A DNA stretch of 64,000 nucleotides. It comes from Brachyhypopomus gauderio (taxonomy: Eukaryota > Chordata > Actinopteri > Gymnotiformes > Hypopomidae). The stretch spans positions 12,101,373-12,165,372 of the forward strand of contig NC_135222.1 of the NCBI RefSeq assembly GCF_052324685.1, written 5' to 3'. The position numbers and the translations under genes are program-made. The notes beneath the pieces are model-generated. The model was not told the origin of the DNA. It saw only the letters and a list, made by a program, of their open reading frames with translations, and did not search any database. Below, piece after piece: positions 45,049-56,565 of this stretch (positions within the stretch are counted from its first letter, which is position 1; each line of letters begins with the position of its first letter).

Positions 45049-46215
45049 GTTGGGCTGCCACCAGTGAGATGAGGAAAGCGAAACGGTAGCTGGCGGTAAC
45101 TAGCAGATGTCTGGCTTCCTCTGAGGTTGGGCTTATTTTTACTTTGCATGTTACCTTTTCCTGTGTTCTTGTATTTATGAGAAGCCCTATGTCATAGGGG
45201 AGGTACAGACAGACAGGAAGTATGTACATGTGCTGTCAGATCTACTTACAGAATCTGAGATTCTATTTTATTTCCTCTATAGTCTAATGCTTTCCTGCAG
45301 TGCTGAAAATGCTAAATTGTTTAGCAAAATGTACTGTACAAGAAAACATGATTAAAGGTGAATCCAGTATCAAGTGTCTCTCAATGTTAGAGTTAAAATA
45401 TGATTATGAACTTTGGTTTCTGAGGCTGTCCTGAAATCTGGAGTGAGGGGGACACTTCGAGATACCATATGTATATGTCCATGTCCCTATGTATGTGTCC
45501 ACGTTCCTATGGGGATATTTTTTTATTTGTGCTTGAGAACATACACTGGCCTCATTAGATTAGATTTACGATGGACCCATTAAATTCATGCTATTTCACA
45601 GTGTGCGCTATTGCATCAATTATGAAGACAAACTCAGTTTGTTGTGCCAACTAATTATCTTTTGTTCAGATAATATATTGTTCATGTGTATATAGTATAA
45701 CATTCAAATTGAGTTTAACATATTCATAATTTCAAACAACAAAATAATTATCTTTTAAGATAACCAAACAATTAGCATGTTTATTTTTAAACAGAGTCCT
45801 TTAGACCATGGGTGGAAGCTCAATTACGGAGGTCCTTATCAGCAGACCAGCAGATGCTTTGGTCAATGGACGTGTTCCTCTGCATGTCCTCTGCATGGGC
45901 TCCTGCGCATGTGCTATTGTACCTCATTGGTCTGTCCCTGCAGGGTTCAGCCAAAGCTGCTACCATGATTACTGCGGCACCAGACCTGTTGAAGCTGCCA
46001 CCACTGATCACCATGGTGCCTTGGGTAAGGGTCTCTTTTTTCAGCTCCCGGGCTCTGCTGGACCACAAGTGTGCTGTATCACATCACACATTAAACCCTC
46101 CAAGTTAAATCCAGTATTTGTCATGCATATGTGTTTGCTCATTGTGGTTTCAGATTCACTTTAATTTTTTTTATATTAAATGTCTGTGTGGGCCTCAGGC
46201 TCATGATTGTGTATA

Positions 46216-46216
<1 letters not shown>
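45049..46216. other. No recognised gene
   Basis: Intergenic, upstream of the ITIM receptor. Positions 45808-46110 have overlapping frames of about 100 codons (one starting MEAQLRRSLSADQQ) with no known domain. Confidence 0.35.

Positions 46217-46298
<82 letters not shown>
46217..46298. repeat. (TA)n microsatellite
   Basis: About 80 bp of uninterrupted TA. Confidence 0.95.
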
Positions 46299-46301
<3 letters not shown>

Positions 46302-46595
46302 TAAAATGAGAAAAACATGGGATTTATTTATCCATTTTGTGTCATGCTTACAAGGTATTCTTACAATTCCTACACTGGAAAACCACTCTGTATGCAACAA
46401 ATTGAACAATAGTAGTTCTACAACCTACAATCTACAATCATTGCGTAAAAAATAGATCAGCTAGAAAACAAAGATAAATGCACATTACACACAAGCATAT
46501 ACTACCTGGCTGGGGCGGACTGGGAAGAAAAAGTGGCCCGGGAGTTCCTGACAGACTGGCCCATATATCCACATATATATATATATATATATATG

Positions 46596-46851
46596 TATGT
46601 CCTGTCTATTGTTGCGTTGTGCTCATCCCTCGGGTGGGCGGAGCCCGTGATCCGTCTCACCTGAGGGTTGTTTGTTTGTCTATATATGTCTTGTCTTTGT
46701 ACCAGTTGACTGCTGGTCCTCTGGTACAAAGAAAAATATCCTTAATTTGGATCAGTTCATGGGTTTTGGTTTGCGAACTTTTTCAATTAAACCGTCCTTT
46801 TCCCCTGAGACTTGGAGTGATCGCTTTATTTCGCTCACCCTGCCCGTCACA
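46596..46851 (+). repeat. 5' LTR of the second non-autonomous family
   Basis: About 256 bp; the left edge is approximate because the first ~45 bases differ from the 3' LTR. TATATAT lies at 46681, with GCTGGT 31 bases downstream at 46712. Confidence 0.65.
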
Positions 46852-46863
46852 GAATAACCAGCC
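46852..46863 (+). other. Putative self-priming primer binding site
   Basis: GAATAACCAGCC directly follows the 5' LTR. AATAACCAGC is the exact complement of GCTGGTTATT at 48470-48479 in the 3' LTR, 19 bases after its TATATAT box. It does not begin with TGG as tRNA-type sites do. Confidence 0.6.
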
Positions 46864-48396
46864 GCTTTCGGAAGCCGCCAGTCTCCTTTTCTTTCTCCTT
46901 TGTTCGTGGTCATGTCTCGTGGTAAGTGTTTGTCTGCGTGGTGTTTTGTTTGAAGAGCTCCACCGTGCTTATGTGTTGTGTGCGCGTGTGTGGCACGGCG
47001 AGGACCAGGGCAGTCTGCCCTGGGAAAGCTCTTCATGTCCGTTGTTTGTTTGTATGAAGAGTTCCGCCGTGCGTTTGTGTTGTGTGTGGCACGGCGAGGA
47101 CCAGGGCGTCTTCCCTGGGAAAAACTCTTCTTGTTGTGTGGTTGTTGTCGTGGTAGTGTGAACGGTCGTAGTGGTCTGTGTGCCTTGCTCGTTTGGGTTT
47201 ATGTTACATGTTTTGTATGTGACGCAGCTGCCGCTCGTCATGGTCGCTCCCCGTTCGTCTTGTGTTTATGTGGGGAGCGACTGCGTACTTGAGCAGCACG
47301 TCACAATAGAGTAAACGAGCGCGTACCTGTGGGTCCCGTCCGTTCATCATTTGAACACGATTTTTTGTTTTGTCTAGTCTTTGCGTGTTTGTTTTGTCCT
47401 AGCGTGTCTGTGATTTGTTACTTGTAATTCCACGCATGCTCCTCCCCTTAAATGTGTGTTTGGGGGAGGACTGGCTGTGGTCCCGTGCCATGGGGTGTGG
47501 CATGGAGGGCGTCGCTCCTGACGGAGGCCTTGACCAGGTAAGTGGGGGGTTCTCCTGATTAGGAGACCCTTCCCCCATCAGGGATCAGGGTAGTGCGCGT
47601 GTGTGTTTTGTGTTGGTGTGTGTGGGTGGGTGTGTGTGTGTGTGTTATGTGCAGGTGCTTCTCCCTGTAAGTGGATCGTGGTGTTCCTGGACCTTGTGGG
47701 GGTCTCCACCTGGCAGGAGCCCCGTTATGTTGTGGGGTGACCGGAGCCCGGTCATAAAGAGCCCCTCCCTAGAGGGCTGGGGCCCCCAGATGTTTGGGGA
47801 TCATGGGGCTCCGGTCTGAAGAGCTCCTGCTGAAGATGGAGATCCTCCCTCCTGCTCGGGGTGACCAGGAGGCCCTTGGGGCTGTTCCCCAGCCTGCGAC
47901 GGGGGTGCTCTGGGCCTCAGTCTCTAGCGCTCCTGGGTTGGGTGGAGGAATCCACCTCGTAAAGGGAGGCCCCGGCTGGGGCTGACTCCCCAGGAGGCTG
48001 GGGTGGCCCCTAGCAGAAGGCAGGGGTCAGCTCCAGGAAGAGGTAGGTCCAGGAGGTGACGTAACCATGCCCCGGGGAGGTAACCTGCACACACACGCAC
48101 CTCGGACGAATAAGGAGCCATAGCTCCTCGTCCTCACATGTGGGGCTAAGCAGCCAAATGCCAGTTAGGGCGTGAGGGCCCTGTGACCGACCGGGGCGTG
48201 GTTTTGTGTTGTTGACGGCCCAGTCGGTCCAGGGTCCCGCCCAGGTAGGTGAGCTAACGTGTGTTTGTTTTTGTGTTTCAGCTCCGGGACTACAGGGGGT
48301 GTGTCCCTTGTCCCTGCCTTCCTGCCCCTTTGTTTTGTGTGCTGCCGCTGTGTGCCGCACAGCCGGTGGAGGGGAGTGCGGCTTGGAGGGGGGATT

Positions 48397-48602
48397 TGTC
48401 ACGGTACGGAGGGCCCCCTACCGGTCTCACCTGAGTGTCGTTTGTTTGTCTATATATGTCTTGCTGACCGCTGGTTATTATATCCTTAATTTGGATCAGT
48501 TCACAGGTTTTGGTTTGCGCACTTTTTCAATTAAACCATCCTTTTTCCCCTGAGACTTGGCATGATTGCTTCCATTTTATATCGCTCACCCTGCCTGTCA
48601 CA
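48397..48602 (+). repeat. 3' LTR of the second non-autonomous family
   Basis: 206 bp, starting TGTCACGGTACGG and ending CTGTCACA. It lacks about 12 bases between TATA and the GCTGG motif that the 5' LTR has. Confidence 0.75.
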
Positions 48603-48622
48603 TATATGTATCTGTATGTGTG

Positions 48623-48626
<4 letters not shown>

Positions 48627-48698
<72 letters not shown>
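48627..48698. repeat. (TA)n microsatellite
   Basis: About 70 bp of TA immediately right of the LTR element. It was probably one tract with the TA run left of it before insertion. Confidence 0.9.
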
Positions 48699-48699
<1 letters not shown>

Positions 48700-48896
48700 C
48701 TGTATACACTATACATGGCACGTAGTGAATATGACAGCTGTTATTGTCATATTGACAATATTACTTCCAGCAATAATGTGATAACAAAGTATAACATAAC
48801 AGAATAACTAACAAACTTAACAACTTGACCCTGACAAAATACAGGGGAAAAACTTGATGTTTCAGTAGTGTCAACCATGTCGTGGAGGGATCACAT

Positions 48897-50004
48897 CAGA
48901 GGTGGGACCAAGTCAGTGTTTTGCAAGTCTCAAGTAAGTCCAAGTCTTTATCCTCAAGTCCTGAGTCAAGTCTCAAGCAAAGACAGTCAACTCAAGTCAA
49001 GTCTCGAGGCAAGACAAGCAACCGTCAAGTCAAGTCCCAAGTCTGAAACTTGGAATTTCAAGTCCTTTCGAGTCTTTTTTTTTTTTTTTACAGGCACCAA
49101 CGCTTTACGAATGCTACGCTGATGCATTTCTTTACTCGTTTTGTTGGTGTCCGCCAGCCAAAAGATGACAGATCATTTACATTTTATCTTCTCTTAATTA
49201 CATAAATGTACTTAAACAAGAATGTTTCGTTACATCATTTTACACGAAAAAAGCTTCACCGTAAGCAAGATGCTGTCATTACGAATGGTTATTCTAAACA
49301 TTTGGATAAAATGTTTAAATATAGACTAATAAAAGGTTAGGGTTATTTTTCATTGTTTTCTGTTATTGTGGGGTCACGGTGTAGGCTACTATTGTTACCT
49401 GGAGATTCAGTGGGGTCACATATTCTGATGGCTGCCGTCAGAATTGGTGACCCCAGTTAAAAAGGCTCACCTGTACATCCCATTCATGATTTCTTTGTTG
49501 GCTGCAATGGTGAGGGGATGGTAAATCTTGTTTAAGTACATTTATGTAATTAAGAGACGATAAATGTAAATATAAACATCTGTCATATTTTGGCTCGTGG
49601 ACACCAACAAAACGAGTAAAGAAAGTGCATCAGCGTAGTTTACGTAGCATTCGTAAAGCGTTTGTGCCTCTGAACAGAAACTGTGAAATAGCGCCCCCTG
49701 TGGTCACAAAACTCGACGGTCACAGAATCTGGTGTAACGCCGGTCTGCGTCAGAAGGACGGAAATGAAATTAATGGGGCGCACTTTATAAATATTAATAT
49801 GCGTTTTAAAATTTAGATTTGGGGTTAAAAAAAATCAAGTCTTTGCAAGTAAACAGGTTCAAGTCCAATTCAAGTCCCAAGTTATTGGTGTAAAAGTCCA
49901 AGTCTAAGTCTCTGAATATTTTTTCAAGTCAAGTCAAAAGTCTTAATATTAATGACTCGAGTCTGACTCGAGTCAAAGTCATGTGACTCGAGTCCCCACC
50001 TCTG
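48897..50004. mobile_element. hAT-type element with internal fold-back arms
   Basis: Ends are CAGAGGTGGGACCAAGTC and the inverted GACTCGAGTCCCCACCTCTG. The 8-bp duplication GATCACAT is perfect (48889-48896 and 50005-50012). Dense AAGTC/CAAGTC subterminal repeats occur on both sides. Long internal inverted arms are listed separately. No transposase is seen. Confidence 0.92.
49094..49667. repeat. Long inverted repeat inside the hAT element
   Basis: 49094-49220 and 49527-49667 are inverted copies of about 127-141 bp with few mismatches (for example TTAATTACATAAATGTACTT against AAGTACATTTATGTAATTAA). They enclose about 300 bp. Confidence 0.85.
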
Positions 50005-50448
50005 GATCACATGATGAGTTCGACCCTCAGCAGTGTCAGTGTGTAACTGGCGTCTCTCTCTTGACTTGTCACTCGTGGGATACAAACAGGGAGATATAAT
50101 TAATGTGGCATTAGTATGGACAAGGCTTTTCCAGTTTGTGTCTACTTGTATAAATAAGTGACACAGCTGCTGTAGGTTTTCGTAGTCCGGCCCGGATTTT
50201 CTGGGACAAGTTCGTTTTTTCCCAGTTTTTCCCAGCGGCTGCACGCTGAGCAGGTTTGCCTGACTGGAGCGGGGGAGAGGTAATAGGCACCATTAAACAG
50301 CAGCATGACTACGGGCCGGGGCCGTAGTGCGAGGCAAAGGCTCCTCCACGGACAGAGTTACCACCGGCGGCCCGGCAGCCCACTAACCCATTGGCCCACC
50401 GGGGAAATCACCGGTAGTAATGTATGCCAGTCCGCCCCTGCTACCTGG

Positions 50449-50954
50449 GTATATTTGAACTTTATGTTGGTTTTAAGGAAATAATATATATATATTTTTT
50501 GTTTTACTGAGAAATCGTTTCAACCAATAATTCTGTTAGTAATAAACCATCATTCATCTTTACACTTTGTCTGTATTGCAGTCTCTGCCCTCCCAACCCA
50601 GTAGCTGTTAGCATATTGCCAACAAAACAATAACTAAATATTTTATTAATATTTAATGTTATTGTTAAAACAATAAAAAACAAAAAAATGAAATAATCTA
50701 AATAATGTAACGTAAAACAAAGAGACAAACCCAAGGAAATACCTACTTCCCTGACTAGCCACAAAACACAACCCCCCCCCCCCCCCCCCCAAAATAATCA
50801 GCAGCCCACCCTACACCTCTTGTGAGGCACATAGAACACAGACAGGTTATGTACACAAACTATATGTGCTCAAAATGAAACTAACCACGAAGCCACAAAA
50901 TACATGAGGGAGTGCACCAAGTCACCAATTGAACAGCACTCTAGGGGGTCCCGA
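50449..50954. other. No recognised gene; C-run
   Basis: AT-rich, with a C run of about 18-19 bases at 50772-50790. Nothing else is supported. Confidence 0.4.
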
Positions 50955-51689
50955 TATACACTATATTGCCAAAAGTATTCGCTCACCTTCCTTGACTCAC
51001 AGTGACATCCCATTCCTAATCCATATGGTTCAATATGACAGTGGTCTGCTCTTTGCAGCTAGCACAGCTTCTGAGAAGGCTGTCCACAAGGTTTAGGAGT
51101 GAGTTTATGGGGATTTTTGACCATTCTTCCAGAAGCGAATTTGGATGAGAATACTGATGTTGGATGAGAAGGCCTGGCCTGGCTGAAGTCACATAATTCA
51201 ACCCAAAGGTGTTCTATCGGGTTGAGATCAGGACTCTGTGCAGGCCAGTCAAGTTCACCAACACCAGACTTTGCCATCCATGTCTTTATGGACCTTGCTT
51301 TGTGCACTGGTGCACAGTCATGTTGGAAGATGAAGGGGCCAGCTCCAAAGTTGGGAGCATGGAATTGTCCAAAATGTCTTGATATACTGAAGCATTCAGA
51401 GTTCCTTTAACTGGAACTAGGCTCCTGAAAAACAACCCTACACCATAATCCCCCCTTCACCAAACTTTACACTTGACACAATGCGGTCAGACAAGTACCG
51501 TTTTCCTGGCAACCGCCAAACTCAGACGCATCCATCAGATTGCCAGATGGAGGAGCGTGATTCATCACTCCAGAGAATGTGCCTCCACTGCTCTAGAGTC
51601 TAGTGGCAGCGTGCTTTACACTTCTGCATCTGACGCTTTGCATTGCATTTGGTGATGTATGGCTTGGATGCAGCTGCTCGACCATGGAA
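50955..51689 (-). pseudogene. Tc1-like element, C-terminal part (left half of a split copy)
   Basis: The left end carries TATACACTATATTGCCAAAA, the terminal repeat of a common teleost Tc1 family. The minus strand encodes FHGRAAASKPYITKCNAKRQ, then WRHILWSDESRSSIWQSDG with the first catalytic Asp, then a DGKVWCW block and DWPAQSPDLNPIEHLWVELC with the remaining acidic residues. Numerous stops and small indels are present. The other half of the gene lies at 55849-56129, separated by inserted LINE DNA. Confidence 0.8.
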
Positions 51690-52345
51690 AGTAAATTAGT
51701 AAGTAAAATTGATTTATATAGCACTTATCTTAGACAGCAGTCACAAAGTGCTTTACACAAAACAGTTCATAAAACAATAAAACAAGCAGCAAGGCAATAA
51801 AATGAAATACAGTTACAGTAAAATATCCAAAAGCCAATTTAAAAAGGCTGGGGAAAGAAAACCAAGCGATTGTTTGATCACATGAGTCACCTTACTAGGA
51901 GCAACAATTAAAACTTCTGTCTTTTCTGCATTTAGCTGTAGGAAATTATTTGACAACCAGTTCCTAATGGCTTCCAAACAGTCAAGTAGCCTATAAATAG
52001 GACGCTCACCAACCGTAAATAGGACGCTCTAACGCAGCCGCTCACACGCCCCATGGCATCCAGCACTCCCACGGAAGGACCCAGTGCCACCCAGGAAAAC
52101 AACGGAGTAGCCTGAACTTGCTTCCAGAGCCGTCGGGATTGCACCTGGACGCCAGCCCTCGTACCCCTCCTTTTCCTGTAGCGCTTTTCCCGTGAAGTTT
52201 TTGATCTTCTCCCCCAGTCATTCAGTAGCGGAAGTCCGCGAGCAGGTGAGCAGAGAGTCGGTCCAGTAAATAAAAAGTTTTTAGAGACCGACAAGTTTTC
52301 CATAGAGTGTTTAATTTGCAGCAACATTTGCCGGTCATAGACTAG
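51690..52345 (-). mobile_element. LINE fragment inserted in the Tc1 copy
   Basis: The minus strand retains NWLSNNFLQLNAEKTEVLIV, an L2-type RT block, plus a 3' tail at 51695-51760 (AAAGTGCTATATAAATC-like). The adjoining part at 52010-52240 encodes KRYRKRRGTRAGVQVQSRRL, similar to the basic 5' region of the L2 copy at 6835-6895. The order is therefore rearranged or internally deleted. Confidence 0.55.
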
Positions 52346-52352
52346 AGCTGCT

Positions 52353-55300
52353 GATTCAAGATTCAAGATTCAAGAGATTCAAGAGATTTATTGTCATGTG
52401 CCCAGCAGAAACAGGCAGTTACACTGTGCAATGAAATTCTTACTTTGGTGTTCCTCCATTCACCATTAAAAAATTAAAATATTTAACAATACAATAGTAA
52501 GAAATAATACAAGAGTAAATAAGTAATTAAATACAGAAAATAAAGTGAATTTGAATATTTCACAGCAAAAAGACTGTGGACATGTGAACATTGGCAGTTA
52601 CTGACGTAAAATATTCGAGATGTATGTGTAAACATTTCACATTAAGGGCATTTAAATGTGGTAAGGTGCAGGAACATGTAGAGCGTTGAGGGGGGCTTGA
52701 GAGGCATTAACGAGCCTGATTGCCTGTGCGTAAAAACTGTTTGTCAGTCTTTTAGTCCTGGACTTCACACTCCTGTAGCATCTGCCTGAAGGGAGGAGTG
52801 TAAAGAGTGAGTGCTGTGGGTGTGTACTGTCCTTGATTATGTTGCGTGATCTCTTGATTACTCTGGAGTGATAGATGTCCTGTAAGGGTGTGAAAGTAGT
52901 TCCTGAAATGGACTGTGCAGTTTTGATTACTCGCTGGAGAGCCTTCCTGTCCTGCACAGTGCAGTTTCCATACCAGACCATGATGGAGCTGCTAAGGACA
53001 CTCTGGATGGTGCTTCTGTAGAAGGTGCTGAGAATTGTAGATGGCATGCCAAACTTCCTCAGCCTTCTCAGAAAATACAGGCGCTGCTGGGACTTCCTGA
53101 TAATGGTGTGTGTGTTGTGAGACCAGGTGAGATCCTCACTGATGTGGATACCGAGGAACTTGAAGGTTTTCACCCTCTTGACCTCAGTCTCACCGATGTA
53201 CAGGGATGAGTGTGGCTCCTGCTTTCTCCTGGGATCAATAACCATTTCTTTGGTCTTGTCAGTGTTCAGGGAAAGGTTGTTATTGTGACACCAGGTCACC
53301 AGGTCAGCCACTTCCCTCCTGTAAGCCGTTTCTTCCCCTCCAGTGATCAGTCCAATGACTGTCGTATCATCAGCAAACTTTATGATGCTGGTGTTGTTCT
53401 GGGAGGCCACACAGTCATATGTGAAGAGTGTGTACAGAAGGGGGCTTAGCACACAGCCCTGGGGAACCCCTGTGTTCAATATTTTTGTACCTGATGTGCG
53501 GCTGCCAACTCTGACAGTCTGCGGTCTGTCCGTGAGGAAGTTCAGCACTCAGCTGCAGAGGGCGGGTGTCAGTCCAAGGGTGATGAGCTTTTCTACGAGC
53601 TTGCATGGAACAACCGTGTTGAATGCCGAACTATAGTCAATGAACAGCATTCTAACATATGTATCCTTGCCCTCTAAGTGTATCAGGGTTGTGTGAAGTG
53701 CGGTGTTGATTGCATCGTCAGTGGAGCGGTTTTGATGGTATGCAAACTGGAGAGGATCTATGGAGTTTGGAATGGTCTGCTGAATGTGAGTCATGACTAT
53801 TCTTTCAAAGCACTTCATTGCAATTGGGGTGAGTGCCACAGGTCGATAGTCATTCAGGCAGGTCGCAGTGGGAATGATGGTAGTGGTCTTAAAACAGGTT
53901 GGCACAACAGCTTGTGCGAGAGAGAGGTTAAAAATGTCCATGAACACATCTGCCAGTTCTGATGAACAGGCCCTGAGTGCACGTCCAGGGATGTTATCCG
54001 GGCCAGCTGCTCTCCGTGGTTTTATTTTCCTGAAGTTCTTGCGCACATCTGCTGAAGTCACTGTGAACTTTGAGTCCTGCATGCTCTCTTTGTCTGTAAG
54101 ATCTTTCAGTTCCAGTTGTCCAGGGCACAAGTTGAAGTCCTCAAAGCGAGCATAGAACTGATTCAGTTCATCAGGTGATGTTTGTTGGCTGATTGTGATC
54201 GCCCTGCTTGATTGCTGGTGGTTGGTGATGTGCTGCAGTCCTTGCCACATGCGTCGAGAGTCTGTGGTGGTGTAGTAGCCCTCAAGTTTCAGCCTGTATG
54301 GTCTCTTGGCTTCTCTGATGGATCTACGCAGATCATATCTGGACCTCTTGTAGTCTTCAGCACTGCCAGTGAGAAATGCAGTATGTCGGGCACGTAGCAT
54401 GGACCGAACGTCGCCATTTACCCAGGGTTTCTGGTTGGGGTACGTTATGCAGCGCTTTGTGGAGATAGTGGCTTCGATGCAGCAGCTGATGTAACCCGTT
54501 ACCCCAGAAGCATAGTCCTCTAAGTCCACAGAACCATCCTCCCTCATAGCAGCAGTTCTGAACACATCCCAGTTAGTACTATCAAAGCAGTCCTGAAGTA
54601 TTAAGTCAGTCTCTTCATTCCACACTTTAATTATTTTACTCACAGGGGGTCCTTGCTTGAGAAGTTGTTTGTATGCTGGGTAGAGGAACACGGAAATGTG
54701 GTCAGACTGTCCGAAGTGCGGCCGAGGCACGGCTCTGTAGCCACCCTTCACGTTGCTGTAGACCTGGTCGAGTATGTTCCTCTCCCTGTATGAAAAGCTC
54801 CCGTGCTGATAATATTTGGGCAGCACAGTCTTCAGGTTGCAGTGGTTGAAATCGCCGGCCACAATGAACACGGCGTCTGACTGTGCGGTCTCTTGTTTAT
54901 TAATGGCGTCATGCAGCAGCCCCAGCGCTGTGGCCGAGTTCGCGCGTGGTGGGATGTAAACAGCCAGAATAAACACGGCGCTGAACTCTCTCGGTAGATA
55001 GTGGGGTCTGCACTTCACCAGCAGAAATTCTAAATCCGCTGAACAGTGTTTCTCGACAGTCTTTACATCCGAACACCACTGTTTGTTTACAAAAACACAG
55101 ACACCGCCGCCTTTGTTCTTTCCCGATGCCTCCGTACGGTCTGCACGATGAACGGTGTGTGTTTCCAGCTGGATCGCTGATTCCAGTGCGCTGTTTGAGA
55201 GCCAGGTTTCCGTGAAAATAGGCGCACAGCACTCTCTGGTCTCTCGCTGAGTTGTTGTTCTGGTTCTCAGCTCATCCAGCTTGTTTTCAAGGGAGCGGAT

Positions 55301-55848
55301 GTTAGCTAGCAACAGGCTGGGCAGCGGTGGTCTAGTAGCCCTAGCCTTTAGCCTAGCATGTAGCCCACCTCTCTTGCCCCGTTTACGCTTTGGCCGCTCT
55401 GTTCGTCGGTTGCGCTGCTCACCTGAGGCCGGTGTTGTTGAGCTGGTTGTGGAGTCCGAGCGTAAAAGAAAGCTGAAGTCCGAGAGGCTGAACGTAAGTT
55501 CGTGACGAACTTTACTTATCTCCAACAGTGCTTCTCTACTGTAACTAAATGTTCCGTGTGTTTGTTGTATATACAAAATGTACAATAAAACTATAATAAA
55601 TACTAAATAGCGTTGGTTGCCGGAGGAACACACAAAGACGTCTGCCTCGGTGGGCGCCATCTTGTGTGTGATGATGGCATCATAAGCATCATAAACACAT
55701 CATCTTGTGTGTGTGATGCATCATAAGCATAGAAAAACAACACTGAGGAGAAAACAATAAACAGGTAAGACAGTCGAGCTAGAGCAGCGGCAAAGCCAAA
55801 CACAGGCGCCATCTTGTCTTCACACTGTCCACACTGTCTTACTCCAAC
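52353..55848 (-). mobile_element. Nearly complete fish LINE (APE-type non-LTR retrotransposon)
   Basis: The minus-strand element has a 5' UTR with repeated CATCTTGTGTGTG and ATGCATCATAAGCATA motifs (about 55660-55740). One ORF of about 1,000 codons is interrupted by a single stop. The 3' UTR ends in a short TTGAATC-type repeat (52353-52382), the tail style used by several fish LINEs. The clade is not assigned with certainty; it resembles Rex1/Babar- or Jockey-like APE LINEs. Confidence 0.8.
52652..55660 (-). pseudogene. LINE ORF2: endonuclease and reverse transcriptase, one nonsense codon
   Basis: The N-terminal segment has a basic patch (RPKRKRGKRGGLHARLKARA). An apurinic endonuclease follows: SLLLANIRSLENKLDEL, TETWL, the GDFNHC metal site and QSDHISVF near its end. 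The RT follows with [53 protein letters not shown] (motif A), GVPQGCVLSPLLYTLFT and KFADDTTVIGL (catalytic FADD intact). The C-terminal part ends in LLPSGRCYRSVKSRTKRLTN. At 53549-53551 a TGA replaces the usual Trp in the C-S-W-V block. No other frame break is visible, so this is the least damaged LINE in the window. It nicks target DNA and copies its RNA in the nucleus. Confidence 0.85.
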
Positions 55849-56129
55849 CCATTCCATGAAGCTCTCTGTGCACTGTTCTTGAGCCAGTCTGAAGGCCACA
55901 TAAAGTTTGGATGTCTGTAGTGATTGACTCTGCAAAAAGTTGGCGACCTCTTCACACTATGCGCTTTAGCATCAGCTGACCCCGCTCCGTCAGTTTACGT
56001 GGCCTAAAACTTGGCTGAGTTGCTGTAATTTCCAAACACTTCCATTTTCTTATACTACAGCTGACAGTTGACTGTGGAATATTTAGGAGCGAGGAAATTT
56101 CACTACTGGATTTGTTGCACAGTTGGCAT
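55849..56129 (-). pseudogene. Tc1-like element, N-terminal part (right half of the split copy)
   Basis: The minus strand encodes ATCATNPSSEISSLLNIPQS-like sequence (helix-turn-helix), then SCSIRKWKCLEI and the RPRKLTERGQLMLKRIV block, ending SRTVHRELHGMG. The next residues of this family, FHGRAAASK, begin the left half at 51689, so the two halves were once joined. Confidence 0.75.
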
Positions 56130-56560
56130 CAGTAGCGAATCGTGACCATTAAACCTGGGCCCGCTCTCACCCCCCCCCCCCCCGAAAAAAATTGGTTCCT
56201 TTCTTAATTAACTGCAATAAATAAAAAATAAAAAACAGATGTCAGTACAGCTTTAGAAACGCAATAAACAATAATATCTGTACTAGATAACTACTTAAGC
56301 AAAATAAGGTTCCAACAAAATAAGGTTCCACAGCTCCGTGTTCCTCGGGAGCAGAATATGTAAACAACACACACGAGGGCATCAAAGGAAGGGCAGAAAA
56401 TTATCATACAGTTAAGCCCGCCCACTAAGAGGGAAGATATGAAATTGGTCATTTCAAACTGGTATTGCGCTGAATTATAACTGCCTGGCCCTCTGTAAAT
56501 GAACAGCGGGACCACCAATTACCAACATTACCATCACAGTCCTGATAAGGGGAGACACAG
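56130..56560. other. hAT-end-like start, then unassigned sequence
   Basis: CAGTAGCGAATCGTGACCAT resembles a hAT terminus and marks where the Tc1 sequence stops. A C run lies at 56171-56183. The remainder is unassigned up to the LTR element. Confidence 0.35.
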
Positions 56561-56565
56561 TCTCC

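Larger units (their letters stand above)
46596..48602 (+). mobile_element. Non-autonomous LTR retrotransposon, second family
   Basis: 5' LTR 46596-46851, interior 46852-48396, 3' LTR 48397-48602, ending CCGTCACA and CTGTCACA. The two LTRs share most of their length (TTTGTTTGTCTATATATGTC; CAATTAAACC; CCTGAGACTTGG) but differ by several substitutions and indels, so it is older than the 56566 element. The interior holds tandem copies of a unit with GTGTGGCACGGCGAGGACCA at about 46950-47130, and no Gag or Pol. A polypurine tract CTTGGAGGGGGGATT precedes the 3' LTR. The target was a TA-rich tract; the duplication is not unambiguous. Confidence 0.8.
46510..50440. mobile_element. hAT-type element, 3.9 kb, host to two later insertions
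   Basis: Ends are CTGGGGCGGACTGG and the inverted CCAGTCCGCCCCTG. The 8-bp duplication CTACCTGG is perfect (46502-46509 and 50441-50448). The interior holds an LTR element (46596-48602) and another hAT (48897-50004). What remains of its own sequence (under 1 kb) encodes no recognisable transposase. A similar hAT end (CAGGGCCGGAGTGGG) recurs alone at 59631. Confidence 0.93.

Noticed and set aside
45808-46164. Overlapping ~100-codon frames upstream of the receptor gene
   Set aside because: Three frames are open at once, suggesting GC-content effects rather than coding.
46478-47161. 227-codon ORF spanning the hAT/LTR boundary
   Set aside because: It runs across a TA microsatellite, an LTR and tandem repeats; no protein feature.
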